Positions 33,503 to 45,811 of a DNA stretch of 64,000 nt are shown in pieces. Origin of the DNA: Solanum dulcamara (lineage: Eukaryota; Streptophyta; Magnoliopsida; Solanales; Solanaceae); assembly GCF_947179165.1 (NCBI RefSeq), contig NC_077247.1:14459501-14523500 (forward strand). Direction: 5' to 3'. Below the pieces are notes generated by a model, which ran no database searches, was not told the DNA's origin, and saw nothing but the letters and a program-made list of their open reading frames with translations. The translations under genes were made by a program, and so were the position numbers. How positions within the stretch are numbered: the first letter of the stretch is position 1; every line of letters begins with the position of its first letter.

Positions 33503-36500
33503 TCAAAGATCTTGGAAGTAAAGAGCCTAGTGTGTGGTCTGCCTGCAAGAGTAGAGGTAATAGGACTGGTAGGTCTAGTACTTAACCTGGATTGGTGGGC
33601 TCCTCTAGGGGTTAAACCTTGGGAGTTATATATTTGTTGAATCTCATTTTCATAGTCCTTAGTATAGTTTGGACTAAAAGCTTTGGTCAGCTGTTTACTT
33701 GCAATATCATCCTCATCTAGATCATTCAAGGATTGGTCATCATTTTCACACTCATCTTCAAATTTTATAACAGCATATTCATCCAGGTTAGGAGGGGCTT
33801 GTATGTTAGTATTGAGAGTGCATATGGAGTGGAGGTTTCTGTATTACTCTGCATTTCTGTTTGCTTTAGAACCAGTAGTACTTGTGCTAGCCACTGCCCC
33901 CATATCCTTGGCCATAGAGCCTTTGATAATTGGCAAGTGACTGGCATTAGGGATAATGTCATTCTGTTCATCTGTCAACTCATTTGTCTGTACCTTTGTA
34001 AGGAGATTGATGGTTTGCTGGGAGTGATGTACAGGGGTAGCAGGAGCTCTAGGGTCACACTTAGGGTCAGTGCTTGGGTTCTCATGCAAAACATGAGACA
34101 AACTCTCACCCTCTTTGGTTGCCCCTTCCTACAGATTAGTGTGGTTCTCCATTGCACTTCCTTCCAATACTCCATCAACTTCTAAGCCAGAAGAAGTAGT
34201 ATTATAATAAGGGTGTTACTTGGGGAGTGGGAGCATTGAGTCAATACCTGGGGGTCTTAATTCTTTGCTAGTTTCACATCCTTTAGCTGTCACTACACCT
34301 GTGCAGTTGTTATGGGGGGATTAGGACTTGAGGAGCTTAGGGTCAATACCTGGTCCTAAAAGAGTGGTGTTGTCCTGCATTGTTGATTGCTTCCTAATGG
34401 GAGCTTGTACTTTGGTACTTTGTTTTCCTGCAACCTGGTTAGTTGGTTGATCTTGTGTAATAGGATCAACATAGTTATTTGGCTGAACATTAAAGTTAGG
34501 AGACTTACCTGGTAGTATGTGGTTGAGTTGTGGTTGTTCATTTCTGCCTTTCTCTCTAGGTGCTGAAGGTTTAGCCTCATTGGTCAGCTGCAATTTGCTT
34601 GGCCCCTTGGTGTGTTTCTTGTTTTGAGTTTACCACATTTCTTTATTTTTTCTTGTATTAATAAACTGTGGTTGTGCTTGGTTACTGGATGTATAGATAT
34701 TGTTCTTCTTCTGTACCTTAGTATTTTGTGTTTCCTGTTGTTCCTTGGTCTCCCTGCCCTCATATGCTTTGTTTTTCCTAGCAGCTTCAAGTTCTTTTCT
34801 TCTTTTTTGCTCTTTATCTCTCTTCTGGATAGTACAAGCATGTATTATATGGCCCTGATGTTTGCAGTAAGTGCAACACTCAGGGACATTTTCATAATGG
34901 ATGGCTTGCCATCTCCCAATTGTAGCAACTTATTTGTCATGGCCCATCCACACATGTGATGGCCTTTCCTTTATAAGATCAACTTGTATCCTTACCTTAG
35001 CTATACTCCCTCTTGTCTTTTGGATGTAGGCAGTATCCAGATATAAGATTTTACGTATGGATTCTAGCAAGGCAGTTACAACCTCTTTGTTATAGAAGTG
35101 TCAAGACAATTCAGGTAAGGCAACCCAAATTGGCACTACTAGAGTCTCTTCCTTAGGCCTAAAGGTTGGTGTCCAAGTTTGTATTCTCATCCACTGACCT
35201 TATATATTCATCCTCTGTTTGGTCCATATAGTAATGTAATCTAGTTCATTATGAAGGTCAATGTAGACATGTCTAGCATTGAAGTGTGCTATCTAGACTC
35301 TACCTGATAATTGGGTTTGTGTAATGAAACTCTTCCTCAGCAACTCAATTTTTGGTATGGTAGTGCTGAATTTTCCCAGCAGGGTATACCTGCATCTATC
35401 AGCCAACTTAACCAAGAAATCCTCCTTTTCAAAAAGGACAGCAGAAATGCCTTGCCTAGTGGTGTGAATAGGAGGTGATAATACAAAGGGGACCTCAGTC
35501 CTAGCTTAGTTGATTCTAAGTTTAGAGGCAAATGTTTGAACTACTGTGTAGGGAGCTGGTTTAGGGACCTGGTCCCTCTTGTTGGGAAATTGGTTATTCT
35601 GGGGCAGCTGGTTGGTGTGAGCACCTAGTTGTTGATGGTTGGAAACTAAGTTGTGTTCATGAGGTTGTGAATGGTTGGGCACTAACTTTGTTGCTTGGTT
35701 GTTTTGATTTGGCTTATCAAAATTACTAGAGATTTTAGGGAAATTGTGCCGGTTGGGAGTATTCTTTTTAGGAGCTGCTATAAGGTTGGAAGTGTTAGTT
35801 TCTTTGTTCAGAGTAGCGTGAGGAGCACCAATTTCTTGGTGCTTAGTTGCATTGAGTTGAGGAATATTTCCACTAGACTTAACCTTGTTGCCAACACCAT
35901 TTTCAATATAACCTTCCCTTCCCTGCATAGAAGATTCTATTACAACACCATGGTACTCTTTTGCATTAGGTGGCAAAGGAGTTCCAATGGATTTCAGCAT
36001 TGTGGCAGGAACATTGCTAATTTATAAATAAGGTTCAGTAGGCTTAGCAACTATTTGATCCATATTAGTAACATAGTTAATATGATGTAATGAATATTGG
36101 TTAAGAGGTTCAGAAAACTTACCTTGGAGGTCTGCAGGAACATCACTGTTGCCTTGCTGCGCAACTCTTATAGTGTTAGTATTATTTGTAGAACTATGAT
36201 GCAACAACTTTGCCTTATCAATTGTGTGCATCTCATCATTTATTTTAATACATTGATCTTGTTGCTGGTCTTTATGATGAACTAAAGGATGCTCTCCAGC
36301 TTGAAACTCAGTGGAAATTTTCATATCACCATTGCGAGTGTCTTGACGACTTTTTGAATTTGAACTTATTGGCATTGATTCGAGGCTCCTACCTTGGCTA
36401 AAGAGCTTCGTAACACTCGTAGGAATGTTTTGGCATTGTGTTGCAGTGATTGGGTAATCGGAGCTCTAACTCGACCATCGGAACAGTGACTCTGTATAAT

Positions 36501-37285
36501 TGGTATGATTGTGCGAATTAGAGAAGATTGAATGTCTTCTCTGTTGATTGGGAGATGAGGAATCATAGTTTCCATATGCATTAATCCAAAACTTATTGAA
36601 TTATCAAAATTCAAAGCTTGAATTTGTTCTTTCAACTGATCTCTAATTTTCGATCCAGTATCTATTTTCTTCAAATTCAAATTATTGGGTGAATATTCGA
36701 GAGCTCTCACCTGGTGGAAGTCATTTGTATCATTAAGGCTCCCAGTTAGGCATTGGTGTTCACCTGAAAAAGTCACCGGAGCTCCAGCGACTTCATCGGT
36801 GACCTGCTCCCCAACTATGCCTCCGGCCATTTGGTCTGAAATTTTGTGAGGAGGGGTGCTATGGTGTGGGGAAGAAATCCCAGTGGTGAGCGCCACTTAA
36901 ATGTCGCCAGAAGTAGCTCAAACTGGTGATCGATTTTTAGGTGACACAGTCGCATTTCTTCCAGCAGCCGCTCTTCGATTTCTCTCAATGGGATGACTCA
37001 AATGAGCTGATTTTTGGCTATGATATAGTTCATTCATTGTAGTATTATCTCCAATTTTTTGTTGAACTCGAATCAACCCAGATTTCTCCAAGTCTATTAT
37101 TTGATGAACCCATGCAAGCTGCTCCTCCGATAGTACAACAGTGATTGTAGGCTAATTTTGCATATTGGAGGAGCTGTGGGTGGAATTTTCCGATGGGACA
37201 ACTTGGTTGTGTTCGTCTCACCGATATCTTCGTTCCTATATTTCAAACGAAATTTGTTGATGTCCGGAGGTGGGTCCCACCCCAT
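33499..37285 (-). pseudogene. LINE-2 ORF1: DUF4283 plus CCHC zinc-knuckle RNA-binding protein, long N-terminus
   Basis: ORF1 proteins bind LINE RNA and form the ribonucleoprotein. A likely start is the ATG at 37285 ('MGWDPPPDINKFRLKY'). A frameshift follows near 37145, then 'VVLSEEQLAWVHQIIDLEK'. A long low-complexity part rich in N, Q, H and P (about 36900-35510) precedes DUF4283 at about 35450-34960 ('LFEKEDFLVKLADRCRYTLL', 'LPELS', 'AKVRIQVDLIKERP'). The zinc knuckle 'CTYCKHQGHIIHAC' at 34875-34834 fits CX2CX4HX4C. A basic/acidic tail ends at the TGA 33501-33499. About 1,260 codons in all is long for a plant LINE ORF1. Stops occur in several places. Confidence 0.87.
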
Positions 37286-37370
37286 ATTCGTTTTTATGAC
37301 AATTATTCCCCTAGTAAAGAGCTTTTCTTTAGTGAAATGTTAGAGAGATAGATCTTGGTTGCAATCTAAG

Positions 37371-37441
37371 AATTCTTCGGCTTACCTACTTATGGGTTAT
37401 AGTAGCTGTCATCATAAATTGAGGAACCTAGTTATGAGAAC
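37371..37441 (+). repeat. family C LTR, right end, continued after LINE-2
   Basis: 'ttcttcggcttacctacttatgggttatagtag' and 'gtcatcat' match the ends of the family C/A LTR type at 5465-5510 and 55975-56036. The final GGTCGTGACA-like terminus is decayed to GTTATGAGA. Confidence 0.6.
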
Positions 37442-38100
37442 AGGCTAAAACATGCCCTGCTAGTCGCACTGAGATTGTAAAATAGTTTTCTAGGAAAGGA
37501 TCATAGGTCATTTTAGTAATAGTCCACTCCTGCATAAATATCTACCAAACAAAAGAAATGAATCCCTTGAATCCTTTTTGAGCCTTAGACTATTCTTTGA
37601 CTACCCTATTCACCTTCCTACATTGTTTTTACCACCTTGTCTTATCCTTAGATCCTCCAAGGGAACGATGTCTAACTCAGGACAAAATCCTAAGTTGATA
37701 ATTACTAGAAAAGATTGGAGTTTTAAAAAGGAGTGGGAAAAGGCAGTGGAAAACTATGCGAAAGTGGAAGAACAAAGAAAATAATGTAGTGCCAAAGAGG
37801 GTTAGTCACTTATATCCCAAATATTCCATGCCCTAGCCCGAGCCTACATTATAATCTAAGAATGTTCTATAGTGATCCTAACCCAACCATTTGAATGTTA
37901 AGGTGTAGAAAATGCTTGAACTTCTTGTAGAGGGAGCACATTGGTATTAGTCCCTATTTTGATAAAATTTATGGTGAGAGGGACTTTCTTTTGGTGAGGA
38001 CAATATAGTTGCACTATCTACTTGCTAAGTTGTCTGAAGGATTGTTGTTTGTGTGTGCATGATCGATTGTGAGTATTAAATTAGCCTGATGGTTTGGGTA
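37442..38100. other. unclassified stretch with one short open frame
   Basis: A plus-strand frame at 37578-37784 encodes 68 codons, with a basic/acidic end containing 'RKDWSFKKEWEKAVENYAKV'. I do not recognise it. Its position before an Athila-like LTR would fit the 3' end of an older retroelement. No other feature is seen. Confidence 0.25.
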
Positions 38101-39798
38101 ATGCATAGCCTGTTTGATTGAATAAAAAGGGTGTTATGAATATGTATGTTGTGTGAAATCGGGATGTTGTATATCTTTAAAGATCCTGTGTACTTAGGCA
38201 TTAGTTATTTTCAGTTGGTTTTCATAACTTTGGATAAACAATGATTCTATGTTAAGGGTGTTGATATGAAATGAATTTGCGTCACTTTCGACGACCAGAA
38301 TAAAGGATTATTGTAGGTTTCTCGGTATGTTTATGTCGATATGATGTGTTTTTATTAAGTGTTGTAGGAAAAATAGATATGAAGGCACTTGGAACAATTG
38401 AATCTTAAAAAGGAAGTTTGAGGCAGTGTACGAGACTTTGTATGGGTAGTGGGGAGTTGTACAGATCGTGGTGAGTTGTACGACCGATCAACTAGTCTGT
38501 GAAAAGTCCACTTTTAAAGAAAAAGTTGGAATTCTTAATTTATGATGGGCAATATGGATTGTGAAAGCTATCACGGCCTGTGCTATTGTCTGTGGATGGA
38601 TATTGCACAAATACCAAAGGAAGTTTGTACTAGAAACTTCACGGGCCATGTTAATTTGTACGAACTGTTAAGAAGCCCAAGGAAAGCGACGGCCAAATTG
38701 CATCTAAAGATTAAGTCAAAGTTGATAGACCGTGACCATTTTCACGTGCCATGAAACTAATCATAGAAGGGTGCCGACTTTATTTTTTCTATTTTGTTTA
38801 GGATTAGGTTTTATGTCTATAAATATTTTATGTTAGGTTTTATTCCAAGGTTACGCACTATTACCTCATTTTGACAGCATTGTGAAGACATACTTGGAGA
38901 TTTTTACGTATTTTACATAATTAATTATATCTTGATCCATCATTCTTCCATTCATTCTCAATTGGTTGTCTAATTATCATAAGTCTCTGTCAAATGAATT
39001 CTACATCAATTCTTAGTATAATTATTATGATCATGAGAAGCTAAGCACTACAACTAGAGTTGTTGGAACCAAGACAACGTAACCAAGTATGTTAAGTACG
39101 AAGTAATTCTTGATCAATATACATGCATGTATTTTTGTTATCTTCTCTATTGCTTTCCAATGAGTGCAGGCATTGAAACTATCCTATTTTCGGTACTATC
39201 TCGAGAGAGAGTTAGTGATTCGGAAAATATAACAATGACATAAATTTGAATCCTTTTACCTTTGTCTAATGGTTTAAGCCCAATAGAGGATAGTCTTCTG
39301 GGGTCAAAAATAAGGGCTGATAAATAATACACTCTGAGATCGAAAGGTGATGAGAGAAGTTGATCTAATAAGGTTGAGAGCTGTTTAGGTGTCCTAAATT
39401 ATTATATTTTACATGCTACGCATTGAGAGACAATTACTAGTATGTAACATGAATGATTTTGCATGTTGTGCATTGAGATACCATTAATAGTTTAAAACAG
39501 CTACTGAGTTACGACATCATGGAGGACACAATCCTAGCATCTTCCATCTATTGATCACAACTCTCAATCTATCTTACTTTTCTACTATTACTAGTGTTAC
39601 TAATTGCTAAGTTGAAACTAAAACCACTCATTGATTTTATGCATTTTTACTTTCTGGAAATATTGACTATTACTGAATATAGTGGCTACTAAACGTATTT
39701 TCTTTGAAATTTATGTGGGATCAATCAACCTAGTTAGGTTCTATATTTGATAGCGATAACTTTAAGTTGTTTTAAGGAGGTGTAATTTGGGCGTATCA
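38100..39798 (+). repeat. 5' LTR of an Athila-like element, plus strand
   Basis: It ends 'ttaaggaggtgtaatttgggcgtatca' at 39798, wording typical of Athila LTR ends. It contains inverted 'cacggcctgtg', 'cacgggccatg' and 'gaccgtgacc' words at 38560-38750. The primer site that should follow is decayed: only the first bases of 'tttggc' (39801-39806) fit TGGCGCC. The left boundary is uncertain. Confidence 0.5.
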
Positions 39799-40123
39799 AA
39801 TTTGGCTCTTATAACACCCTTAGTCTTTGGAGGATAAGAACCAACTATGTAGTATCTATATTGAGAATTGAAGAATTGTATACGTCATTAGTCCAACCCT
39901 TTGTAGGAACTATCCATAATAACGAACTTACAAAATAAATTTGTTTATCATAAATAGATTTATCATTCCTAACCCTGCTTCACCTTAATTGTTATTTGAA
40001 CAAGTTAAAATGTTGTCGAGGAATATGTTTTAAAATATTCTATTAATATTTATTTTAGTTTATAGTTCCATTTCCTAATTTTACTTTTTGTTTCTTTTTT
40101 TTCTGAAGGGTAATGGTTAATGC

Positions 40124-40985
40124 ATGTCAAGTACTCGAAGTAAAGGTGAGCTGTTAATTACTTATGATCTTCATCTTAAAAAGTCCAATCACAGAAAAAT
40201 AAATGCACAAGAGCATGAAACACTAAGGTTGAGAAAAATTGCTAAGGCTTGGGCTAGGGAAAATGTTTCCCTTGGTAACAACAAAAATATGGGGGATTAA
40301 CGTGATGATGATTACTTAAATGTGGTTCCTATAAATCAACATCAATCCCCGAGAGGCAGAAGGCCACAACTTGTTGAGTTTTGGTTGGATGAGGATGACA
40401 TCGATAGGAATAGAGCTAGACCCACTTAGGCTATAGGCCTCCCACAGTTACCACTAGGATTAAAGTTCACCATCACAAGTACTTTGATTTAAACTTTGAA
40501 ATTAAAAGGACTATACAGATGAGTAGAAGGATATAATCCAAATCATCATCCGATGAACTTTGTTAGTACTTGCAAATCTATTGAGATCCCTTGAGTTAGC
40601 CAGACGTTAATTCGATTTAGATTGTTTCCATTGTCTATGTCTGAGGAGGCAATTATATGGTTAAATGAGTTGCCATATGATTCAATCACCACTTGGAGAG
40701 ACTTGAGAAAAGCTTTCTCGAGAGGTTCATCCTACCTTCAAAGAAGTTGTAGTTGAAGGATGAGATTAGAAATTAAATGCAACTATCCACTGAGGCATTG
40801 CACGAAACTTGGTTGAGATTTAATTAGAAGTTAAGGAAGATCCCAAACCATGAGTTGACTAACAACCACTTGATAAAGGTTTTCTTTAGATTGGTAAATT
40901 CAATAACCAAACTTGTTGTTGATGCAGTAGATAAAGGATCATGACCTGTCTATGTTGGACAAATTTTCAAATTATCTGGCTCGAT
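40124..40985 (+). pseudogene. Gag of an Athila-like Ty3/gypsy element, frameshifted
   Basis: From ATG 40124 the frame reads 'MSSTRSKGELLITYDLHL' and 'LRLRKIAKAWARENVS', the usual N-terminus of these Gag proteins, and stops at about 40298. The capsid domain follows at about 40590-40940 in broken frames: 'RLFPLSMSEEAIIWLNELPY', 'DSITTWRDLRKAF', then 'EALHETWLRF' and 'NNHLIKVFFRLVNSITK'. These are the Retrotrans_gag hallmarks (hydrophobic 'W L..LP..SI.TW..L...F'). The coding sequence ends abruptly near 40985, where an unrelated stretch begins; no pol follows. Confidence 0.82.
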
Positions 40986-42378
40986 TTCTTAGGATCTGAT
41001 GGAACCTACTATAAACCACCAGTAGGTAAGGCAATGTTCAATACAAAGTAGCTAGCAATGGGTTTAAGGATAAAAACAAAATAGGAATAAACATTTCTAA
41101 CATAAATAGCATAAATAAGCGGAAGACAAACCAAACTGAATATATACAACTGATTTCTTCCTGAAACTGAAAATCACTAGTGTAGAGATGGCTAAACAAA
41201 GGAGTACAAATCTCAAAAGTGGATCACTAAAATAAGGCCTTTCTCAAAGAGCAAACGACTAGTCTATATATACATAAATAGACACTAGAATAGTATAAAA
41301 TGCCAAGTGCTCACCCGATCTCTAGGTCAGACTATTCTAAGTTTGAATATTTGTTGGCTGTTGGTGCTCGGACATACAGTATGAAAATAGATGTATAATG
41401 TAGTATGAGTATCAAGACAACATATACCTAGTAGAAATCATAGGCCAATTGATCTTGAAAAGAAAAGGAGATGTGAAAAGAGAGAATAGAGAAGAACAAA
41501 GGTCAAGAGCGATAGTCTAAATTAAAGTAGATAAATGCACATGATTGTAAAAAGACGTAACTAAGTAATCTACAACTAAACTAAACCTAACTGGACCCCC
41601 ATAAGCCCATAAGGTACACTCGTGTACAAGTTTAAATAAAAATCCAACCGGAACCCATAACTTGATGAGTACACAAAATATCTATAACTACTAAGGACTG
41701 AAACAGAGAACCCAAGAACGAAGAATATAGAACAGAACCTCAACCCAACCCTGTAGAATCTGATAATACAAAGGCTGGACTTCTAACCTAATTCTCAACT
41801 GATGTATCCAAGAACTAATCATGTATCAAGTAATTGAGGTCGGACCTCTAATCGGATGCTCTTTATAAAGACTCGAATGTCCAATGTTGGACCTCCAACC
41901 AGATGCTTGTCAAAATGCCAATATGATCGAGGCCGGAGCTAGAATCTAGATGCCTGACAAAGGTGTCCAATAAGCTACTGTAATTTCTCCCAACTATAGA
42001 TAGATGCCAAACTCTGTGGATCGCAGTCCACAGTTAATCAATAAACCCATCGCCAAAACTTATAAAGCTGCAAAGTTAGGGAAGTAGAAAAAAGGTCCTT
42101 AGAGAATGTGTATTTCCTATCTAAGGCCCAAACTATCAGACTTAAGTCTACTATACTAGTCTATAAGGATCTAAGCCGGCTGAACGATATCGAGGAAAAA
42201 CTAAGGCTTATCAGGTCAAAATCATGCATTTCTAAGGCAAGCTCTAGCCAAACCTAGACTAAGGTCAAACATGTTTCAAATAGATGATAACATGAGAATA
42301 CAAGGTCAATTAGCATGTTAGCAAGAACCAGACCCAAAAAATGCCTAAAACATGATTTTGAAACATCTAAGCAAGTAT
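40986..42378 (-). repeat. LTR-like stretch with spaced 'tcggacctctaatcggatgc' words
   Basis: No coding domain. Between 41760 and 41960 a loose repeat occurs three to four times ('gaggtcggacctctaatcggatgctc', 'atgttggacctccaaccagatgcttg', 'gaggccggagctagaatctagatgcc', spaced about 65 bp). 'aataagcggaag' at 41110 recalls minus-strand LTRs of gypsy elements. The class is not proven. Confidence 0.4.
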
Positions 42379-44872
42379 TGTAATGACCTCCAAGGATATT
42401 TTTCATGCTTTTGTTTGTTTTTACCATTTTACCCATCCTCGTATCTTCTTTATAATTCATATGTGATGTTGGAATGGGTGGAAAACTCCACAAAAAAGGT
42501 TTAATTGAGTTTTTAGAAGGTTTTGCCATTCTTGAAGCTTAAGTCTTGAAAAAGTTGACTTGAGTCAACCCTCGAAGATTCTGATATCGGATGACGATTC
42601 CATAAGTTCCATCAGCTACAGAACCATCATTTTGGTCTAAAAGGAAGGTTATTTTTGGTTTTGGACTCTTACTTTTGAATTTGTATGATTAGGTATTTTA
42701 ACTTTGAAATTTTGGCCAAGTTGACTTCAGCCAACATTTTTAGCTAACATGCTCAGATGAAAAATTTGTTAGAGCGGTTAGCTATGAAATGCCAATTTTG
42801 GTTTAGAATGTCCTTTGGTTTGATTCTGGAGGTGCTCAAAATGGTGTAAGGATCGTTTCTCTGTTTTGCAACCTTTATAAGTTGAAAAGATGACTTTGAT
42901 TATAGCTTATGGTAAATAACCTCATAACCAAATTCTAATAGTTCCATCATCTTTGGGATGGTCAAATCATGCCATTAGCATGGTCAACACTAGTATTGAG
43001 GCAATTGGTACGAGTTTGGAGCCATTTGGCACTTTTGACTTTGAAAATTAGCCTATAGTTGACGTTGATCAACATTTTTGGAAATCTTACCTGGATAGAA
43101 ATTCTGCGGAGCTATTAGTTCTGAAATATCAAGTTTGGTAGAAAGACCCATTATTTGCTTTCCAAGGTTTCCGATCTAATCCCAAGACCCATTGTGGAAA
43201 ATCATACTTGTGTGTGGGACCCACTTTTCTATTAAAAGACCTCGTATGGGAATTTCGAATACATTGTTGACTCCGAAACACCAAATTTGGTGGAGTGACA
43301 TATCTCATTTGCGCGCATGGAGTTTTGAATGAATTTGGAATACCTCATCCGAGAATTTGGCATGCCAAGCCAATTTTTGCACTAGCAGGCATTCAGTGCC
43401 GTCGCTAAAGCGATTACTGCTAAAGCGGCCAGGAGGCCGCTAAAGGTAGCATCGGGGGGATGTGTCTCTAAAGCAACCTGGCATCACTGAAGCAACCAGT
43501 CACTTAAGAGACCTGGTGTCACTAAAGAGACGCCCACCTCTTTGAGGTGGCCGCTTAAGTGAACATCGGGGATTCGCTTAAGCAACATCAGAGGCCTATT
43601 TTGGTCTCTTTTTTAGATTTGAGCCGTAACTTTCAAACTTAATTTTTCTCTCTATATTTAGGCAATTTTGGTGATCCAAAAGGCTAAATTGTGTGGATTT
43701 TCAAGAAAACTTCATTGGTACATTCATAATTAGGAGTAAAGGCTTATTTTGAGGTAAATCGCCCTTTTTTCGTGCATTTTGTTCCCTATTCAAGGGCTTG
43801 TAAGGGGTGGGATTGTTTGAGCTCCTCCACTGCTTGGAATGTGACTATTTTTAGGGTACAAGTTCCTTGGGTTATTTGGGACCTTATGAGAGAGTTTTTT
43901 TTATTTTGTGTACGAGTCCCAATGTCGAATTTTTACCTAATTTTGGTCTAGTTTTAATTAAAGTAATATGGGTATCGTGGGCTTTGTTTTGAAGTGTTCT
44001 TGGATGACTTGATAGAGTGGCATCATTCATAGGCGGTCTGAAAGGGAAAATCTCAAGTTTAGTGGTTTGTATGCGGTTTCGGCTATGAGATATGTTATCA
44101 CTTCCTTTTGTTAGACTTAGCTTGGTTAGAATTGATGTGTTTTAGGTGGTAATGTGTGATTAGGTTGGTGATGTGAGTGATGATATTCCTTTTGATCAAA
44201 TTTTTAGTCGATGATTATTGTTAGTGACTAGTTCGGTGTTTTAGTCATTGGATCTTTAGTCTAGGCGTAATCTTGACTCTTTATGTTGATTAGAATCCTT
44301 AGAAATTACTCCTAGGTGATTTGACCTTAGCGTGCCGCTTGCTTGACTTATTTAGTTTTGGTTAGTCACTTGTTATGATTTCTAACTTATTCTTGGGCCT
44401 TGCTTTCTCATGACATTGAAAATGTTGGGCTCAAGGCCGTGCTTTAGGAATAATGGGGTCTTAGGTGAGTGATATATAATTTTGGACTGCTTCTTACCTT
44501 ATTTACCCCATCGATGTTAAAAAAAATTATTTTAAATGAAACAATAACTGATGAGATCCAGACATTTGACTGATAAATAAATATGAGGAATTTAGGGAAT
44601 GTGGTGATATCTCATTTTTGGCCTTTCATAGTGATGAGCTCAACGCAAAGTTCTGGGCCGCCCTTTTATTGACTTTGGGCTACACTATATTTCATTCGAT
44701 AAGCTCGAGATGTGAACTCTGAGCGGCCCATTGATACATATTTTGAGTTATTATTACACTATTGATGAGCTCGAAGTATGATTCCGGGCGACCCTTTTAT
44801 TGATGAGATCGAGGGTTATTCCGGGTGCTTCTTGATGTTTTTAAATGATAATGAGCCTAATTATGAATTTAG
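42379..44872 (+). repeat. LTR A, left part (host of the element B insertion)
   Basis: It begins TGTAATGACCTCCAAGG, a typical LTR start. It holds a GC-rich region of inverted 'cgctaaagcg' and 'cttaagagacctgg' words at 43390-43590, and loose repeats of 'gatgagctcgaag.atgattccggg' near the end. It stops at 44872 with TTTAG, the target site of element B, and resumes at 55327 after it. The final part (55980-56036) ends GGGTCGTGATA. The whole LTR would be about 3.2 kb. No coding capacity is seen. Confidence 0.7.
44868..44872. other. target-site duplication TTTAG, duplicated left copy
   Basis: TTTAG directly before the element B LTR tip (TGTCATGG). It is the unit 1 copy of the true left target site at 48140-48144. 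Confidence 0.75.
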
Positions 44873-45229
44873 TGTCATGGCCCAACCCCGTAGGCCATAA
44901 CGGGTGCTCGAACTGGGCACTTGCGTATATTCCTGCTATTTATAAGTAAATTTATCCCTTGTTTAAGTTATACCACATCAAGCAGCAAGATAACATATAA
45001 GCCGGCGAGGCTTATCATAGGCACCACTGTACATACATGCATATACAACCCATACACAACCCACAGACATGTCTACAAACCTCTAAGAGTAAGAACAGTA
45101 ACATAAGGTGGGACAGGTCCCCCACTGTACCCGTGAACAAATAGATATATACATCGACGGTTAATACCAAAACTAGGCTCCAACACAATGGAGCCCTTCT
45201 GAACTGCTGAGTGGAACTCTACACTAACG
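44873..45229 (-). repeat. element B 3' LTR tip, unit 1 copy
   Basis: Matches the terminal part of the intact family B LTR at 51754-52110. It breaks at about 45229, where LTR sequence passes straight into integrase coding sequence. This is an internal deletion of element B that removed the chromodomain and most of the 3' LTR. Confidence 0.85.
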
Positions 45230-45811
45230 GATAACTTCTCTGTGACCTGGATACCCTCTACGGGATATACCCGGGTTGGATTACCAACATACTTGTAAAG
45301 TATTGATAGATGGAAGACTGGATGTACCACTTCAAGATTCGCTGGTAAGTCCAGCTCATAGGCAACCTTGCCTATTCGGTGGAGGATCTAATAAGTTCAA
45401 TGTTTCTGGGACTAAGGTCTCCTTTCTTTCTAGATCTCATTACTTTCTCTATGGGGGGTACCTTTGGAAATGCCCAATCATTAACTTGAAACTCTAGAAG
45501 TCGATGTTGATTACCTACGTATGACTTTTGTTGACTCTGAGCTGCTAACACTCTCTCCTGAATAAGCTTCACCTTCTCGATGGCTTATTGAACCACGCCT
45601 GGGCCCATTAGTTGTATTTTACCAACATTAACCCACTAATTGATGACCTACTCTTTTTGCCATACCAAGTCTCTTCTGGGGCCATCTGGAGACAAGAATG
45701 ATAGTTGATGTAGTAAATACTCTTGACAGGTAGTAGGCAATTATCCAAGCTACCTTTGGAGTCAACCGTATAGGCTTTCAACACCTCTTCTAGCATTTAG
45801 CTAGTAAGCTT
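45230..45811 (-). pseudogene. integrase C-terminal region of element B, unit 1 copy, truncated
   Basis: Minus strand: 'MLEEVLKAYTVDSKGSLDN' and 'YHSCLQMAPEETWYGKKSRS' (45796-45630), 'MKLIQERVLAAQSQQKSY', 'FQVNDWAFPKV' and 'GDLSPRNIELI' (45572-45372), then 'MVHPVFHLSILYKYVGNPT' (45330). These are the end of the integrase core and the C-terminal 'VHPVFHVS' block of Del/Tekay Pol. The copy begins abruptly at the duplication junction (45811), so the core is missing. The reading frame continues into LTR-derived sequence past 45229 as a chance fusion of about 45 codons. Confidence 0.88.

Larger units (their letters stand above)
26481..37355 (-). mobile_element. LINE-2: L1-type non-LTR retrotransposon, near full length, 10.9 kb
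   Basis: On the minus strand it has a 5' region, ORF1 (37285-33499) with DUF4283 and a CCHC zinc knuckle, ORF2 (33502-29323) with endonuclease, RT, zf-RVT and RNase H, a 2.8-kb 3' region, and an A-rich tail (T-rich plus strand 26481-26520). It sits inside a family C LTR. A weakly matching pair of flanks (26466-26480 and 37356-37370, about 10 of 15 bases) could be an old target-site duplication; this is tentative. Stops and frameshifts in both ORFs make it inactive. The 5' boundary is placed from the host LTR continuation. Confidence 0.9.
42541..45811. repeat. tandem duplication unit 1 (3,271 bp)
   Basis: Covers the LTR A tail part, the TTTAG target site, the tip of the element B LTR and the end of B integrase. 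The next unit (45812-49083) is a near-identical direct copy; I count about 37 differences by eye, near 1.1 percent. HindIII-type AAGCTT strings occur at 42535-42540, 45806-45811 and 49078-49083, at both ends and at the junction. Confidence 0.96.
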
